A DNA stretch of 64,000 nucleotides from Streptomyces olivoverticillatus. Its GTDB lineage: Bacteria > Actinomycetota > Actinomycetes > Streptomycetales > Streptomycetaceae. Where the stretch lies: assembly GCF_014203555.1 (NCBI RefSeq), contig NZ_JACHJH010000002.1, forward strand, positions 838,791 through 902,790. Reading direction: 5' to 3'. Below the pieces are notes generated by a model. It did not search any database and was not told the DNA's origin. It saw only the letters and a program-made list of their open reading frames with translations. The position numbers and the translations under genes were made by a program. Each line of letters begins with the position of its first letter. Position 1 is the stretch's first letter. Shown piece by piece: positions 33,271 through 42,198 of the stretch.

Positions 33271-34026
33271 GTGTCCGACCCGCTGCGCCCCCGGGCGTCC
33301 CTCCGTACCACCGTGGTCTGGGAGGTCCTGCGAGAGGCCCTCGACCGCAGGGCCAAGGCCGCGGGCCGGGACGTGCTGGAGGTCCTCGACACCGGTGGCG
33401 GCTCCGGCAAGTTCGCGGTGCCCATCGCCGAGCTCGGGCACCGGGTCACCGTCGTCGACCCCAGCCCCAATGCGCTGTTCGCGCTGGAGCGCAGGGCCGC
33501 CGAGGCCGATGTCGCGGACCGCGTGCAGGGCGTCCAGGGCGATGCGCACGGCCTCTTCGACGTGGTCGAGCGCGGCCGTTACGACGCCGTCCTGTGCCAC
33601 CGCGTGCTGGAGTACGTCGACGACCCCGCCGAGTCCGTGCGCAACGCGGCCGACGCCCTGCGCCCGTCCGGCACCCTCAGCCTGCTCGCGGCCGGCCTCG
33701 GCGGTGCCGTGCTCGCCCGCGCCCTGGCCGGGCACTTCACCGAGGCCCACCAGGTCCTCACCGACCCCGCGGGCCATTGGGGCGCCGGTGACCCACTCAC
33801 CCGCCGCTTCACCGCCGACCAGCTGTCCGCGTTCGTCACCGACGCGGGGCTCGACGTCACCGCCGTGCACGGCGTGCGCGTCTTCGCCGACTTGGTGCCC
33901 GGCGTCCTCGTCGACACCGAGCCCGGCGCCATGGACGCACTGCTGCGCCTGGAGGCCGCGGCAGCGGAGTTGCCCGCCTTCCACTCGGTGGCCACTCAGC
34001 TGCATGTCCTGGCCGAGCGCGACTGA
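33271..34026 (+). CDS. Class I SAM-dependent methyltransferase
   Basis: This 251-aa enzyme has motif I (VLDTGGGSGKFAVPIAELGHRVTVVDPSPNALFALE), motif II with the acidic residue and a loop (GDAHGLFDVV), and motif IV (YDAVLCHRVLEYVDDPAESV). The acceptor-binding C-terminal half (HQVLTDPAGHWGAGDPLTRRFTADQLSAFVTDAGLDV) resembles the Streptomyces methyltransferases placed just upstream of DUF3040 and the dcw region. The start is GTG 33271 after GAGGAG. Substrate unknown. Confidence 0.87.
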   Translation: MSDPLRPRASLRTTVVWEVLREALDRRAKAAGRDVLEVLDTGGGSGKFAVPIAELGHRVTVVDPSPNALFALERRAAEADVADRVQGVQGDAHGLFDVVERGRYDAVLCHRVLEYVDDPAESVRNAADALRPSGTLSLLAAGLGGAVLARALAGHFTEAHQVLTDPAGHWGAGDPLTRRFTADQLSAFVTDAGLDVTAVHGVRVFADLVPGVLVDTEPGAMDALLRLEAAAAELPAFHSVATQLHVLAERD

Positions 34027-34262
34027 ATTCCCGCGTCGGGCACGGGCCACCCGATCAGGCCCTTCGCCCCGTATGATCGGGTGACACCGCCCGGCATGGC
34101 GGGTCGGCGGGCAGGGAATGTACGTCCCGACGTCATCGCCCGCCACCGGGACCCGGTGGGCGAATTGGCGCAGAGGGGCGGGTTTCACGGGGGCGATTCC
34201 CTGCCTATCCTGAAAGGGTCGCACCCCGGTCGCCCCCCGCGACCGACGAGTAGGAGGACTCC

Positions 34263-34658
34263 GTGCCGCTCTCGGAGCACGAGCAGCGCATGCTCGAGCA
34301 GATGGAGCGAGCGCTGTACGCCGAAGATCCCAAGTTCGCGACAGCGCTCGAGGGCAGCGGCCTGCGTACGTACACCCGGCGACGGGTCTACCAGGCGGTC
34401 GCGGGTTTTCTGGTGGGTATCGGGCTCCTGATGGCCGGTATGGTCGCCCAGCTGATCTGGATCAGCGTGGCGGGCTTCCTCGTCATGCTGGCCTGTGCCG
34501 TGCTCGCGGTGACGGGGTGGCGCAAGGCGCCCAGGCCCGGCGCCCAGCGCGGCGGTCCGGTCGGAGGGCTGGGCCGGCGCCAGGTACGGCAGCGCCGCAC
34601 CATGATGGACCGCATCGAGCAGCGCTGGCAGCGCCGCCGCGACGAGCAGGGCCGCTGA
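34263..34658 (+). CDS. DUF3040 family membrane protein
   Basis: This 131-aa protein starts with the diagnostic DUF3040 block (PLSEHEQRMLEQMERALYAEDPKFA), followed by two hydrophobic helices (QAVAGFLVGIGLLMAGMVAQLIW and VAGFLVMLACAVLAVTGW) and a basic tail. The family is actinobacterial and linked to the division region; its function is unknown. The start is GTG 34263 after AGGAGG. A -10-like TATGAT lies at about 34073, suggesting a long leader or an unseen upstream element in the 236-bp gap. Confidence 0.87.
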   Translation: MPLSEHEQRMLEQMERALYAEDPKFATALEGSGLRTYTRRRVYQAVAGFLVGIGLLMAGMVAQLIWISVAGFLVMLACAVLAVTGWRKAPRPGAQRGGPVGGLGRRQVRQRRTMMDRIEQRWQRRRDEQGR

Positions 34659-34706
34659 CCCGAAGCGCCGCCAGACTCGCGCACACCGCGCCGCCGAAGG
34701 CTTCCC

Positions 34707-34738
34707 CAGGGGGCCAGGACACCCGTCCTGGCCCCCTG
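34707..34738. terminator. Bidirectional terminator, DUF3040 / transglutaminase operon
   Basis: A perfect 14-bp stem (34707-34720 with 34725-34738) with a 4-nt loop lies between the stops of two converging genes. Confidence 0.8.
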
Positions 34739-34747
34739 AGGCATCTC

Positions 34748-37159
34748 TCAGGCCCGCCGGCCCCTCGGGCGCAGCGCCTGGGCCGCCCGGGCCACCCGGC
34801 GGGCCGCCGCGGCCGCCCGCCCGGACCGCAGCCGCACCGCCGCCTGCGACCGGCGCCGGTGGGCCGCCCACAGCAGCCGTGCCGCCGACCGCGGCGCCAG
34901 GCGCGCCCGCAGCCGCACCCACCGGCCCGCGGCGGCTCCCAGCCCGGCCACGGCCGTCCCGGCGTCGGCCGCCGGATCCCCGGACGGCCCCGGCTGCGGG
35001 GCGTACAGCACCTGCTCGACCGCGGTGGCCAGCCGCTCCGCGGCCTGCGCGGGCGGGCCCTCCAGACGGCCGGCCGTCACCATGCGCGCGGCGGCCTGCC
35101 GGGGGGTGTGGGACTCCTCCGGAAGGATGCCGTGGTCCCACGCGGAATCGATGAGCTCGCGCCAGGCGGCCAGCGTCCGCTGCGCGGGCTCTCCCGTGCC
35201 GCCCAGCCGCCGGGCCCGTATCCGGCTCCGCCACAGCACGGGCAGCACGGGCAGCACCAGCGCGGCCAGGGCGCCCGCGGCGAGCGCCACGGTGGTGGCG
35301 GACGGGCCGCCGCCGGAGCTCCCGGAATCCGCCTGGACGGGCGTGCCGGGGCAGCCGTCGGCCTTCTTGAGCTGCGGTGGGCAGCCGCCGCCGGTGGACG
35401 GCGACGCCGTCGGTGCGTGGGAGCGGCCGGGCAGCGGCAGCGGTACGCCGGGGTCGGTGGTGGCGGGCGACGGCGCGACCGAGTACTCCGGCTGCGAGCC
35501 CCGGCTCGGCGTGGGCTCGAACCTGGTCCACCCGGTGCCCTCGAAGTACAGCTCGGGCCAGGAGTGGGCGTCCTTGGAGCCGACCGACACGGTGCCGTCG
35601 GCCTGCGGGGTGCCCGGGGTGAAGCCCACGGCGACCCGGGCGGGGATGCCCAGGGTCCGGGCCATGGCGGCCATCGAGAAGGAGAAGTGGACGCAGAAGC
35701 CCCGCTTGTCTTCGAGGAACCGCTCGATGGCGCCCGTTCCACTGCCGGACTGCACCTGGGTGTCGTAGCGGAAGCCGCCGCTCGTCGAGAACCAGTCCTG
35801 GAGCCGGACGGCCTGCTGGTAGGCGTTGGCCGCGCCGGCCGTCACCTTCCGGGCCGTGGTCTCGACCGACTTCGGCAGGGACGGGGGCACCTGGGTGTAT
35901 TCGCGCAGCAGTGGCGCGGGCGGCGCGGGTGCGGCGGCGAGCTGGGCGGCGGTCGGCTGCACCATCAGGCTCTCCACCTGGTAGCGCATCCCGCGGGTGG
36001 TCTGCCCGTGGTCGCCGACCAGCGTCCGGCCTTCCGGCTCGTAGCGCCACTGGCCGCCGATCCGGACCCGTTCGGCCGGATAGGGGAGCGGCAGGTAGTC
36101 CTGCCCGTAGCCCGAGGCGGCCGAGACGGAGGTGTTGACCGGGTCCGTGCGCACCCCGGGCATCAGGCCGGTGGGGGTGGGCAGCGGCTCGGGGACGTCG
36201 GTGACGCGGCGCTCGGAGGCCCGCCATGACGCGCCGTCGAACCGGTCGAGGGCGACGATGCGCAGGTACATGTCCTGCGCGCTCTCCGCGGAGGTGCGAT
36301 AGCGCATCACCTCCCGGTTCTCCGGCTGGTTGAGGCTGTTCTGCAGGGAGACCAGGGGATTGACGGCGGAGATCGTGCCGCCGTCGTCGCCCGCGCCCTC
36401 GCCTTCGCCGCGCGGGCCGAGGAGCCCGCCCGAGATGGACGGCAGCACGGCGGGCGCGAGCAGGGCGATGCCCAGCGCGAGCGCACCGATGCGCCGCCCG
36501 GTGCGGACCGGGGCGAGGGCCGGGCCGCCCGCGGCGAGCACACCGGCCGAATCCGCCCGCGTGCCGCCGCCGAAGACGCGGCCCCACCGCGAGAGCCGGT
36601 CGCGGCCCTCGGCCAGGAGCAGCAGCAGATATCCGCTCGCGGCGGCGAGGAACCACAGCCAGTCGCCGCCGCCGTGGGACAGCCCGGCGCCGACCGAGTA
36701 CAGCGCGAGCAGCGGCAGTCCGGCGGGCGCCGCGGTGCGGTAGGTGACCGCCAGTGCGTCGACGGCCAGCCCGACGAGCAGGACGCCGCCGACCAGCAGC
36801 AGCCTGATCGCCGGGGTGGCCGGGGCCGGGATCGCATACCGCCCGACGTCGTCGGCGCCCTCCTGCAGGAGTTGGGCGAATTCGCGGAAGACGGCGGGGC
36901 CCGGCAGCACCCCGCCGACTGCCTGTCCGCCGGCGAAGACCAGGGTGAGCATCAGCACCGCGGCCAGCACCTGCGCCGCCACCGTCACCGGCGCGGCCAG
37001 CGGGATCCGGCGGGCCAGGGCGCCCACCGCCGCCTGCACGGACAGCAGAAGGGCGGCCTGCACGATCCAGGTGGTGCGGTCGACCAGGGGCAGCAGGGCG
37101 CAGGTCGCACCGAGCGTGGCCACCACGGCGCAGATCGCCAGCCGTGCGCTGCCGCTCAT
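34748..37159 (-). CDS. TgpA-like membrane transglutaminase (DUF3488 + transglutaminase core)
   Basis: This 803-aa protein has about six N-terminal membrane helices (residues 5-215), then an extracellular domain with a papain-like transglutaminase core: Cys in RGFCVHFSFSMAAMARTLG, His in DAHSWPELYFEGTGW, and Asp/Pro in RFEPTPSRG. A further helix (TVALAAGALAALVLPVLPVLW) leads to a C-terminal DUF4129-like cytoplasmic domain. It forms the conserved triad with the DUF58 and MoxR genes. The three are linked by 4-nt ATGA overlaps, and its own start at 37159 overlaps the DUF58 stop. Extracytoplasmic protein cross-linking or proteolysis is inferred. Confidence 0.9.
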   Translation of the reverse strand: MSGSARLAICAVVATLGATCALLPLVDRTTWIVQAALLLSVQAAVGALARRIPLAAPVTVAAQVLAAVLMLTLVFAGGQAVGGVLPGPAVFREFAQLLQEGADDVGRYAIPAPATPAIRLLLVGGVLLVGLAVDALAVTYRTAAPAGLPLLALYSVGAGLSHGGGDWLWFLAAASGYLLLLLAEGRDRLSRWGRVFGGGTRADSAGVLAAGGPALAPVRTGRRIGALALGIALLAPAVLPSISGGLLGPRGEGEGAGDDGGTISAVNPLVSLQNSLNQPENREVMRYRTSAESAQDMYLRIVALDRFDGASWRASERRVTDVPEPLPTPTGLMPGVRTDPVNTSVSAASGYGQDYLPLPYPAERVRIGGQWRYEPEGRTLVGDHGQTTRGMRYQVESLMVQPTAAQLAAAPAPPAPLLREYTQVPPSLPKSVETTARKVTAGAANAYQQAVRLQDWFSTSGGFRYDTQVQSGSGTGAIERFLEDKRGFCVHFSFSMAAMARTLGIPARVAVGFTPGTPQADGTVSVGSKDAHSWPELYFEGTGWTRFEPTPSRGSQPEYSVAPSPATTDPGVPLPLPGRSHAPTASPSTGGGCPPQLKKADGCPGTPVQADSGSSGGGPSATTVALAAGALAALVLPVLPVLWRSRIRARRLGGTGEPAQRTLAAWRELIDSAWDHGILPEESHTPRQAAARMVTAGRLEGPPAQAAERLATAVEQVLYAPQPGPSGDPAADAGTAVAGLGAAAGRWVRLRARLAPRSAARLLWAAHRRRSQAAVRLRSGRAAAAARRVARAAQALRPRGRRA

Positions 37160-38493
37160 GCCCGGCCTCCCGCCGTGTCCGCGGTGGCCGCCAGGCCGCT
37201 CGCGCCCGCCAGCCGCCACAGGCCGGGCAGCGAGGCGCCGGGGGCGACGGGCAGCGCCGTCCACCCCGCCTCGCGCAGCAGCTGCAGCCGCTGCTCGGCA
37301 CCGGCGCCGGGCGCACCCGCCCAGGAGGCGCGGTCCAGCACGAAGGCGAGCGCCGTGCCGCCGCGCCGGCGCATCCGGGCGGCCAGCACGGCCTGCTCCT
37401 CGTCCAGCTCGCCGAAGAAGGCCACCAGCAGCCCTTCGCCGCCGCCGCGCAGCACGTCGCAGGCGGGGGAGAGGCTCACGCCCGCGGAGTGGTCCACGAG
37501 GGCCAGCGTGTCCAGCATCAGCCCGGCCGCCTCCGCCGAGTCGTGGGAGGAGCCCGCGTAGCCGCCGGCGCCGTCCGGCCCCGGCACACAGCTGCCGGTG
37601 TCGGTCACCAGCCGCACCGAGAAGCCGCGCTCCAGCAGGTGCACGGCGGTGGAGGCGGCCCCGGACACCGCCCACTCGAAGGGCGAGTCGGGCCCGAAGC
37701 CGTCGAAGGCGGCCGCGCGGGTGTCCAGCAGCACCGTGCAGTGGGCGCGCTGCGGCTGCTCCTCGCGGCGCACCATCAGCTCGCCGTAGCGGGCGGTGGA
37801 GCGCCAGTGCACCCGGCGCAGGTCGTCCCCGTGCCGGTAGCCGCGCGGAATGACGTCGTCCTCACCGGCCAGGGCGAGCGAGCGGTGCCGGCCGTCGCCG
37901 AAGCCCGACGCCTCGCCGCCCAGCCGCAGCGGCGGCAGGGGCTCGACGCGCGGCGTCACCGTCAGGGTGTCGTGGGCGCCGAAGCCCCGGGTCAGCTCGC
38001 ACATCCCGAACGGGTCCGTCAGCCGCAGCTGGAGCGGGCCCAGAGGATAGCGGCCGCGCAGCTCCGGGCGGACCCGGTAGGACACCTCGCGCCGCCCGCC
38101 CGGCTCGATGCGGTCCAGCACGAACCGCGGCCGCGGGCCGAGGGCGTAGGGCACCCGGTCCTGGAGCATCAGCAGGCCGGTGGGCAGCCGGGAGACGCTG
38201 TCGATGCGCAGCCCGACTCGGGCCTCCCCGGTGGCCTGCACCCGCGTGGGCGACAGCCGCCGGCTGGCGGTGACCCGGTGGCGGGTGCGGTGGAGGACGA
38301 GCACGCACACCAGGGGCAGCACGGCCAGGAGCAGCCCGACCCGCAACAGCCCCGCCTGGCCCAGGACATACGAGCACCCCGCCGAGGCGACGCCCGCCGC
38401 CAGGAACGAGCGGCCCCGGGTGGTCAGCCCCCCGAGCGCCGCCCACAGGCCGTCCCCGCCGTCCTCCGCCCGGTGCTCCTGGAGCGGCATCAC
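37156..38493 (-). CDS. DUF58 (vWA-like) membrane protein
   Basis: This 445-aa protein has two N-terminal hydrophobic segments (residues 25-68), a beta-rich middle and the DUF58 signature with the vWA-like metal site (REYRHGDDLRRVHW-type RGYRHGDDLRRVHWRSTARYGELMV, then VLLDTRAA). DUF58 proteins work with a MoxR AAA+ ATPase in assembling or activating a partner complex. The ATG overlaps the moxR stop by 4 nt. Middle gene of the moxR - DUF58 - transglutaminase operon. Confidence 0.9.
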   Translation of the reverse strand: MMPLQEHRAEDGGDGLWAALGGLTTRGRSFLAAGVASAGCSYVLGQAGLLRVGLLLAVLPLVCVLVLHRTRHRVTASRRLSPTRVQATGEARVGLRIDSVSRLPTGLLMLQDRVPYALGPRPRFVLDRIEPGGRREVSYRVRPELRGRYPLGPLQLRLTDPFGMCELTRGFGAHDTLTVTPRVEPLPPLRLGGEASGFGDGRHRSLALAGEDDVIPRGYRHGDDLRRVHWRSTARYGELMVRREEQPQRAHCTVLLDTRAAAFDGFGPDSPFEWAVSGAASTAVHLLERGFSVRLVTDTGSCVPGPDGAGGYAGSSHDSAEAAGLMLDTLALVDHSAGVSLSPACDVLRGGGEGLLVAFFGELDEEQAVLAARMRRRGGTALAFVLDRASWAGAPGAGAEQRLQLLREAGWTALPVAPGASLPGLWRLAGASGLAATADTAGGRA

Positions 38494-39524
38494 AGCCTCC
38501 GCGCGCCCGGCGGCTGGTGCCCGAACGGGTCCGGCACCGGGGTGCGTTGGAGGATGTCGTGGACGACCTGCTCGGACGTGCGGCGGCTCAGCTGGGCCTG
38601 GGCGGTGGGCAGCAGTCGGTGTGCGAGCACGGCCACCGCAAGGGACTGCACGTCATCGGGGAGGGCGAACTCCCTGCCCGCCAGCGCCGCGGCGGCCTTC
38701 GCCGCCCGCAGCAGATGCAGCGTCGCACGGGGCGACGCGCCGAGTCTGAGCTCCGGATGGTGCCGGGTCGCGGTGACCACCTCCACCGCGTACCGCCGCA
38801 CGGAGTCGGCGACGTGCACCGTGCGCACCGCCTCGACCAGCTTCACGATCTCGTGGGCGTGCGCGACGGGCTGCATGTCGTCGAGCGGGGAGATCGAGCC
38901 GTGGGTGTCCAGCATCCGCAGCTCCGCCTCCGGGCTGGGATAGCCGATGGACACCCGCGCCATGAAGCGGTCCCGCTGCGCCTCGGGCAGCGGATAGGTG
39001 CCCTCCATCTCCACCGGGTTCTGCGTGGCCACCACCATGAAGGGGCTGGGCAGTTCATAGCTGTGCCCGTCGACGGTGACCTGCCGCTCCTCCATCGACT
39101 CCAGCAGCGCCGACTGGGTCTTGGGGGAGGCGCGGTTGATCTCGTCGCCGATGACGATCTGGGCGAAGATGGCGCCGGGCTTGAACTCGAAGTCCCGCCG
39201 CTGCTGGTCGAAGACGCTCACCCCGGTGATGTCGGACGGCAGCAGGTCCGGGGTGAACTGGATGCGCCGGACCGAGCAGTCGACGGAGCGCGCCAGCGCC
39301 TTGGCGAGCATGGTCTTGCCCACCCCCGGCACGTCCTCGATGAGCAGGTGCCCCTCGGCGAGCAGGACGGTCAGCGCGAGCCGTACGACCTCCGGCTTGC
39401 CCTCGATCACACCCTCCACCGACCTGCGGACGCGCTCCGCGGTGGCGGTCAGATCTCCCCCTGCTCTCGACTCCGCTCGAGTGGGGGGACCCCCATGGCT
39501 CGCTCGCTCGTCATACGTGGTCAC
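38490..39524 (-). CDS. MoxR-family AAA+ ATPase
   Basis: This 344-aa ATPase has Walker A (EDVPGVGKTMLAKALA), Walker B (IVIGDEINRASPKTQSALLESMEERQV), sensor 1 (VVATQNPVEMEGTYPLPEAQRDRFM) and a C-terminal lid domain with sensor 2. MoxR proteins act as chaperone-like activators of vWA/DUF58 partners, here the next gene. The GTG 39524 start follows GAGGAGG. The first 25 residues are unusual (GGPPTRAESRAGG) and are encoded by a GC-rich palindromic element. Confidence 0.92.
   Translation of the reverse strand: MTTYDERASHGGPPTRAESRAGGDLTATAERVRRSVEGVIEGKPEVVRLALTVLLAEGHLLIEDVPGVGKTMLAKALARSVDCSVRRIQFTPDLLPSDITGVSVFDQQRRDFEFKPGAIFAQIVIGDEINRASPKTQSALLESMEERQVTVDGHSYELPSPFMVVATQNPVEMEGTYPLPEAQRDRFMARVSIGYPSPEAELRMLDTHGSISPLDDMQPVAHAHEIVKLVEAVRTVHVADSVRRYAVEVVTATRHHPELRLGASPRATLHLLRAAKAAAALAGREFALPDDVQSLAVAVLAHRLLPTAQAQLSRRTSEQVVHDILQRTPVPDPFGHQPPGARRL
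39457..39495. repeat. Short palindromic element inside the moxR 5' end
   Basis: CTCGA and TCGAG (39467-39482 region) form an inner stem, flanked by C5 and G6 tracts that extend it. The element is translated in frame as part of a low-complexity N-terminal stretch of MoxR. It looks like one of the short dispersed GC-rich palindromes common in Streptomyces; a related GGTACC-centred palindrome is present in the thiO 3' end (20447-20463). Confidence 0.45.
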
Positions 39525-39681
39525 CCGGCCCTCCTCGGCCCGTATCCCGGGCCGGGGTCCGTGACACGGACCGGCCCACCCCGATGCGGGGACACCGCAC
39601 CGCGGTGGTCGCGGCCGTGCCCCCGTACGCATTCTTGCCGCCCGTGGGCTCTTCCGTCACCGGCTGTGGATAACCGGTCGG

Positions 39682-40230
39682 TCACCGCTGCGGGTCGATC
39701 TCGCGCAGCAGGCCCGTCGAGACGTCGAAGACGAATCCCCGCACGTCGTCGCGGTGGGGCAGGAACGGGGAGGTGCGCACGCGCTGCATCGACTGGCGTA
39801 CGTCCTGGTCGAGGTCCTTGAACGCCTCCACCGCCCACGGCGGGCGCTGGCCGACCTCGGCCTCGATCTCGTGCCGGAAGTCCTCGGTGAGGCTGAGCAG
39901 GCCGCAGCCGGTGTGGTGGATCAGTACGACGGAGCGGGTGCCCAGCGCCCGCTGGCTGATCGTCAGCGAACGGATGATGTCGTCGGTGACCACGCCGCCC
40001 GCGTTGCGGATGGTGTGGCAGTCGCCGAGCTCCAGGCCCAGCGCGGCGTGCAGGTCCAGTCGGGCGTCCATGCAGGCCACGACGGCGACCTTGAGGACGG
40101 GCCGGGCGTCCATGCCCGGATCGGTGAACGCGGCGGCGTACTCCGCGTTGGCCTGCACCAGTCGGTCGGTGACCGTGGGCTGGGTGCGGCCGTGGTCGGG
40201 GCTCATCGGCTGGGACGCGGATATCGACAT
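39682..40230 (-). CDS. Beta-class carbonic anhydrase
   Basis: This 182-aa zinc enzyme hydrates CO2. The zinc ligands C53, H106 and C109 (VACMDARLD and IHHTGCG) and the Asp-Arg dyad D55/R57 are all present. The length is short, as for the actinobacterial type. ATG 40230 is chosen because TACCGT lies exactly 7 nt upstream on the minus strand and there is no ribosome binding site; ATG 40206 is an alternative. It is divergent from rsmH. Confidence 0.9.
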   Translation of the reverse strand: MSISASQPMSPDHGRTQPTVTDRLVQANAEYAAAFTDPGMDARPVLKVAVVACMDARLDLHAALGLELGDCHTIRNAGGVVTDDIIRSLTISQRALGTRSVVLIHHTGCGLLSLTEDFRHEIEAEVGQRPPWAVEAFKDLDQDVRQSMQRVRTSPFLPHRDDVRGFVFDVSTGLLREIDPQR

Positions 40231-40237
40231 ATGCACG

Positions 40238-40243
40238 ACGGTA
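40238..40243 (-). promoter_or_regulatory. -10 hexamer for a probable leaderless carbonic anhydrase transcript
   Basis: On the minus strand TACCGT is followed by 7 nt and then ATG 40230. Confidence 0.45.
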
Positions 40244-40425
40244 ATCGGCCACGGGCCCGTCGGCCCTTCCGATGGAGGGCAAAATCTGGTCAACGTGGCG
40301 TGATGTGAGGTATGCCACAGGTCATCGACCGCTCCGCCGCACGGGTGACGCCGTCGCTGTCCGTGACCATCCCCACCCGTCCGCCACCCGGCCCCCACCG
40401 GTCGCGTGACGCGCTGGCCAGTTGG

Positions 40426-40453
40426 TTGACCGAGGGGACGAGTGGACTAAAGT
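40426..40453 (+). promoter_or_regulatory. Promoter of the dcw cluster (rsmH)
   Basis: TTGACC (40426-40431), a 16-bp spacer and TAAAGT (40448-40453) make one of the best housekeeping-type promoters in the window. Transcription would start near 40460, leaving a 5' leader of about 220 nt before rsmH. The leader holds an 8-bp perfect hairpin (40502-40509 with 40513-40520) but no gene that I recognise. The rest of the 451-bp gap (40231-40681) shows only the carbonic anhydrase promoter. Confidence 0.7.
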
Positions 40454-40465
40454 GGCGCGAAGTGG
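40441..40465 (+). promoter_or_regulatory. MraZ-type operator: three AGTGG repeats at 10-bp spacing
   Basis: AGTGG occurs at 40441, 40451 and 40461, exactly one helical turn apart, overlapping the -10 and the start site. In other bacteria MraZ binds three or four (G)TGG(G) repeats with this 10-bp period in the dcw promoter. No mraZ gene lies in the window. Confidence 0.6.
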
Positions 40466-40681
40466 GAGGCGTGACGCTCCCCTTGGAACCGAAGATGCAC
40501 CACGTGCGCCCTGCGCACGTACCCCTCGGCCTCCTCCCGCTCCCGGTCGCCCTGGCGTCACTTCCCCGGCGCCGAAGCGACCGCTTCCCCTTCGAGCGGG
40601 CGGGGACCCGGCGGTACGTGCCCACCGCCCACGGCAGTGTTTCCCGCCGGCCGCCCGGCCTTCCCGCACTCAGAAGGGCGC

Positions 40682-41641
40682 ATGAGCAGCAACGCGCGAC
40701 ACGTCCCCGTCATGCTCCAGCGCTGCCTGGACATGCTCGCTCCCGCTCTCACCGAGCCCGGCGCCGTCGTCGTCGACTGCACCCTGGGCGCCGGCGGGCA
40801 CAGCGAGGCGCTGCTCGAAAGATTCCCCGAGGCCCGCCTCGTCGCCCTGGACCGCGACCCGACCGCGCTCGCCCTCGCCGGCGAGCGCCTGGCCCGCTTC
40901 GGCGACCGCGCCACCCTCGTACGCGCCGTCTACCACGAGCTCCCCGAGGTGCTGGAGCGGCTCGGCATCCCCCGCGTCCAGGGCGTCCTGTTCGACCTCG
41001 GCGTCTCCTCCATGCAGCTCGACGAGGCCGACCGCGGCTTCGCCTACGCCCAGGACGCGCCGCTGGACATGCGCATGGACCAGACCACCGGCATCAGCGC
41101 CGCCGAGGTCCTCAACACCTACCCGCCCGGCGAGCTCGTGCGCATCCTGCGCGCCTACGGCGAGGAGAAGCAGGCCAAGCGGATCGTCTCGGCCGTCGTC
41201 CGGGAGCGTGAGAAGGAGCCCTTCACCAACAGCGCCCGGCTCGTCGAGCTGATCCGTGACGCCCTGCCGCAGGCCGCCAAGCGCACCGGCGGCAACCCCG
41301 CCAAGCGCACCTTCCAGGCCCTGCGCATCGAGGTCAACGGCGAGCTGGTCAGCGTCGAGCGGGCCATCCCCGCCGCCGTGGCCGCCCTGGCCGTCGGCGG
41401 CCGCATCGCCGTGCTGTCCTACCAGTCGCTGGAGGACCGCATCGTCAAGGCCGTCTTCGCGGCGGGCGCCACCAGCACCGCGCCGGCCGGCCTGCCGGTC
41501 GTGCCCGAGCGCTACCAGCCGCGCCTGAAGCTGCTCACCCGCGGCGCCGAGCTGCCCACCGAGGAAGAGGTCGCCGAGAACCGGCGGGCCGCCCCCGCCC
41601 GGCTGCGCGGCGCCGAGCGCATCCGCGAGGACATCTTGTGA
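40682..41641 (+). CDS. rsmH: 16S rRNA (cytosine(1402)-N4)-methyltransferase
   Basis: This 319-aa methyltransferase (old name MraW) is the first gene of the dcw cluster. It starts [16 protein letters not shown], then [18 protein letters not shown] (SAM motif), [38 protein letters not shown] and the C-terminal [17 protein letters not shown] 40682 follows AGAAGGG. Its stop overlaps the ftsL GTG by 4 nt. Confidence 0.95.
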   Translation: MSSNARHVPVMLQRCLDMLAPALTEPGAVVVDCTLGAGGHSEALLERFPEARLVALDRDPTALALAGERLARFGDRATLVRAVYHELPEVLERLGIPRVQGVLFDLGVSSMQLDEADRGFAYAQDAPLDMRMDQTTGISAAEVLNTYPPGELVRILRAYGEEKQAKRIVSAVVREREKEPFTNSARLVELIRDALPQAAKRTGGNPAKRTFQALRIEVNGELVSVERAIPAAVAALAVGGRIAVLSYQSLEDRIVKAVFAAGATSTAPAGLPVVPERYQPRLKLLTRGAELPTEEEVAENRRAAPARLRGAERIREDIL

Positions 41642-42189
41642 CGGCCGCCGCCCGCGGCCGGGGCTCCCGGCTGGCCGGACTCCTGCCACTGGGGCCCGGC
41701 GGGGCGAAACGCACCCCGTTCGTCCTGCTGACCGTGGTGCTGCTCGGCTCCGGCCTGATCTCGCTGCTACTGCTGAACTCCTCGCTCAACCAAGGCTCCT
41801 TCGAGCTCAGCCGCCTCCAGCGCAAGACCACCGAGCTCACCGACGAACAGCAGGCACTGCAGCAGGAAGTCGACCGGCTCGCCGCCCCCGACGCGCTCGA
41901 ACGCCGCGCCCGCGAGCTGGGCATGGTGCCCGGCGGCAGCCCCGCCTTCCTCAATCCCGACGGCACCGTCCGGGGCGTCCCCTCCCCGGCCTCCTCCGAC
42001 GTCCCCGCCGCACCGGCGGCCTACGTCCCCCCGCTCCCGGTACCCATGGCACCCGGACCCGTCCCCCCGGCTCCCCATGTCCCTGCGGCCCCCGTCCCCG
42101 TAGCCCCCGTCCCCGCCCGTCCGGCGGCGCGGACCGTTCCGGCCCTTCCCCCGCCCCCGGCGGGCGGGACCCCCAGGCAGGTCAGGTAG
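41638..42189 (+). CDS. ftsL: Cell division protein FtsL-like (septum formation initiator family)
   Basis: This 183-aa bitopic protein has a single membrane helix ([23 protein letters not shown], about 26-48) and a short coiled coil ([27 protein letters not shown]). The 80-residue Pro/Ala/Val-rich tail is much longer than in most FtsL proteins. FtsL works with FtsQ and DivIC to activate FtsW-FtsI. The GTG start overlaps the rsmH stop (GTGA), and ftsI follows after 9 nt. The tail may be a periplasmic wall-spanning linker (inference). Confidence 0.88.
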   Translation: MTAAARGRGSRLAGLLPLGPGGAKRTPFVLLTVVLLGSGLISLLLLNSSLNQGSFELSRLQRKTTELTDEQQALQQEVDRLAAPDALERRARELGMVPGGSPAFLNPDGTVRGVPSPASSDVPAAPAAYVPPLPVPMAPGPVPPAPHVPAAPVPVAPVPARPAARTVPALPPPPAGGTPRQVR

Positions 42190-42198
42190 GTGACGTAA

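Noticed and set aside
40312..40681. Plus-strand reading frame in the rsmH leader
   Set aside because: It is Arg/Pro-rich, has no ribosome binding site or homology that I recognise, and runs out of frame into rsmH. I looked specifically for an mraZ gene or remnant here and found none.
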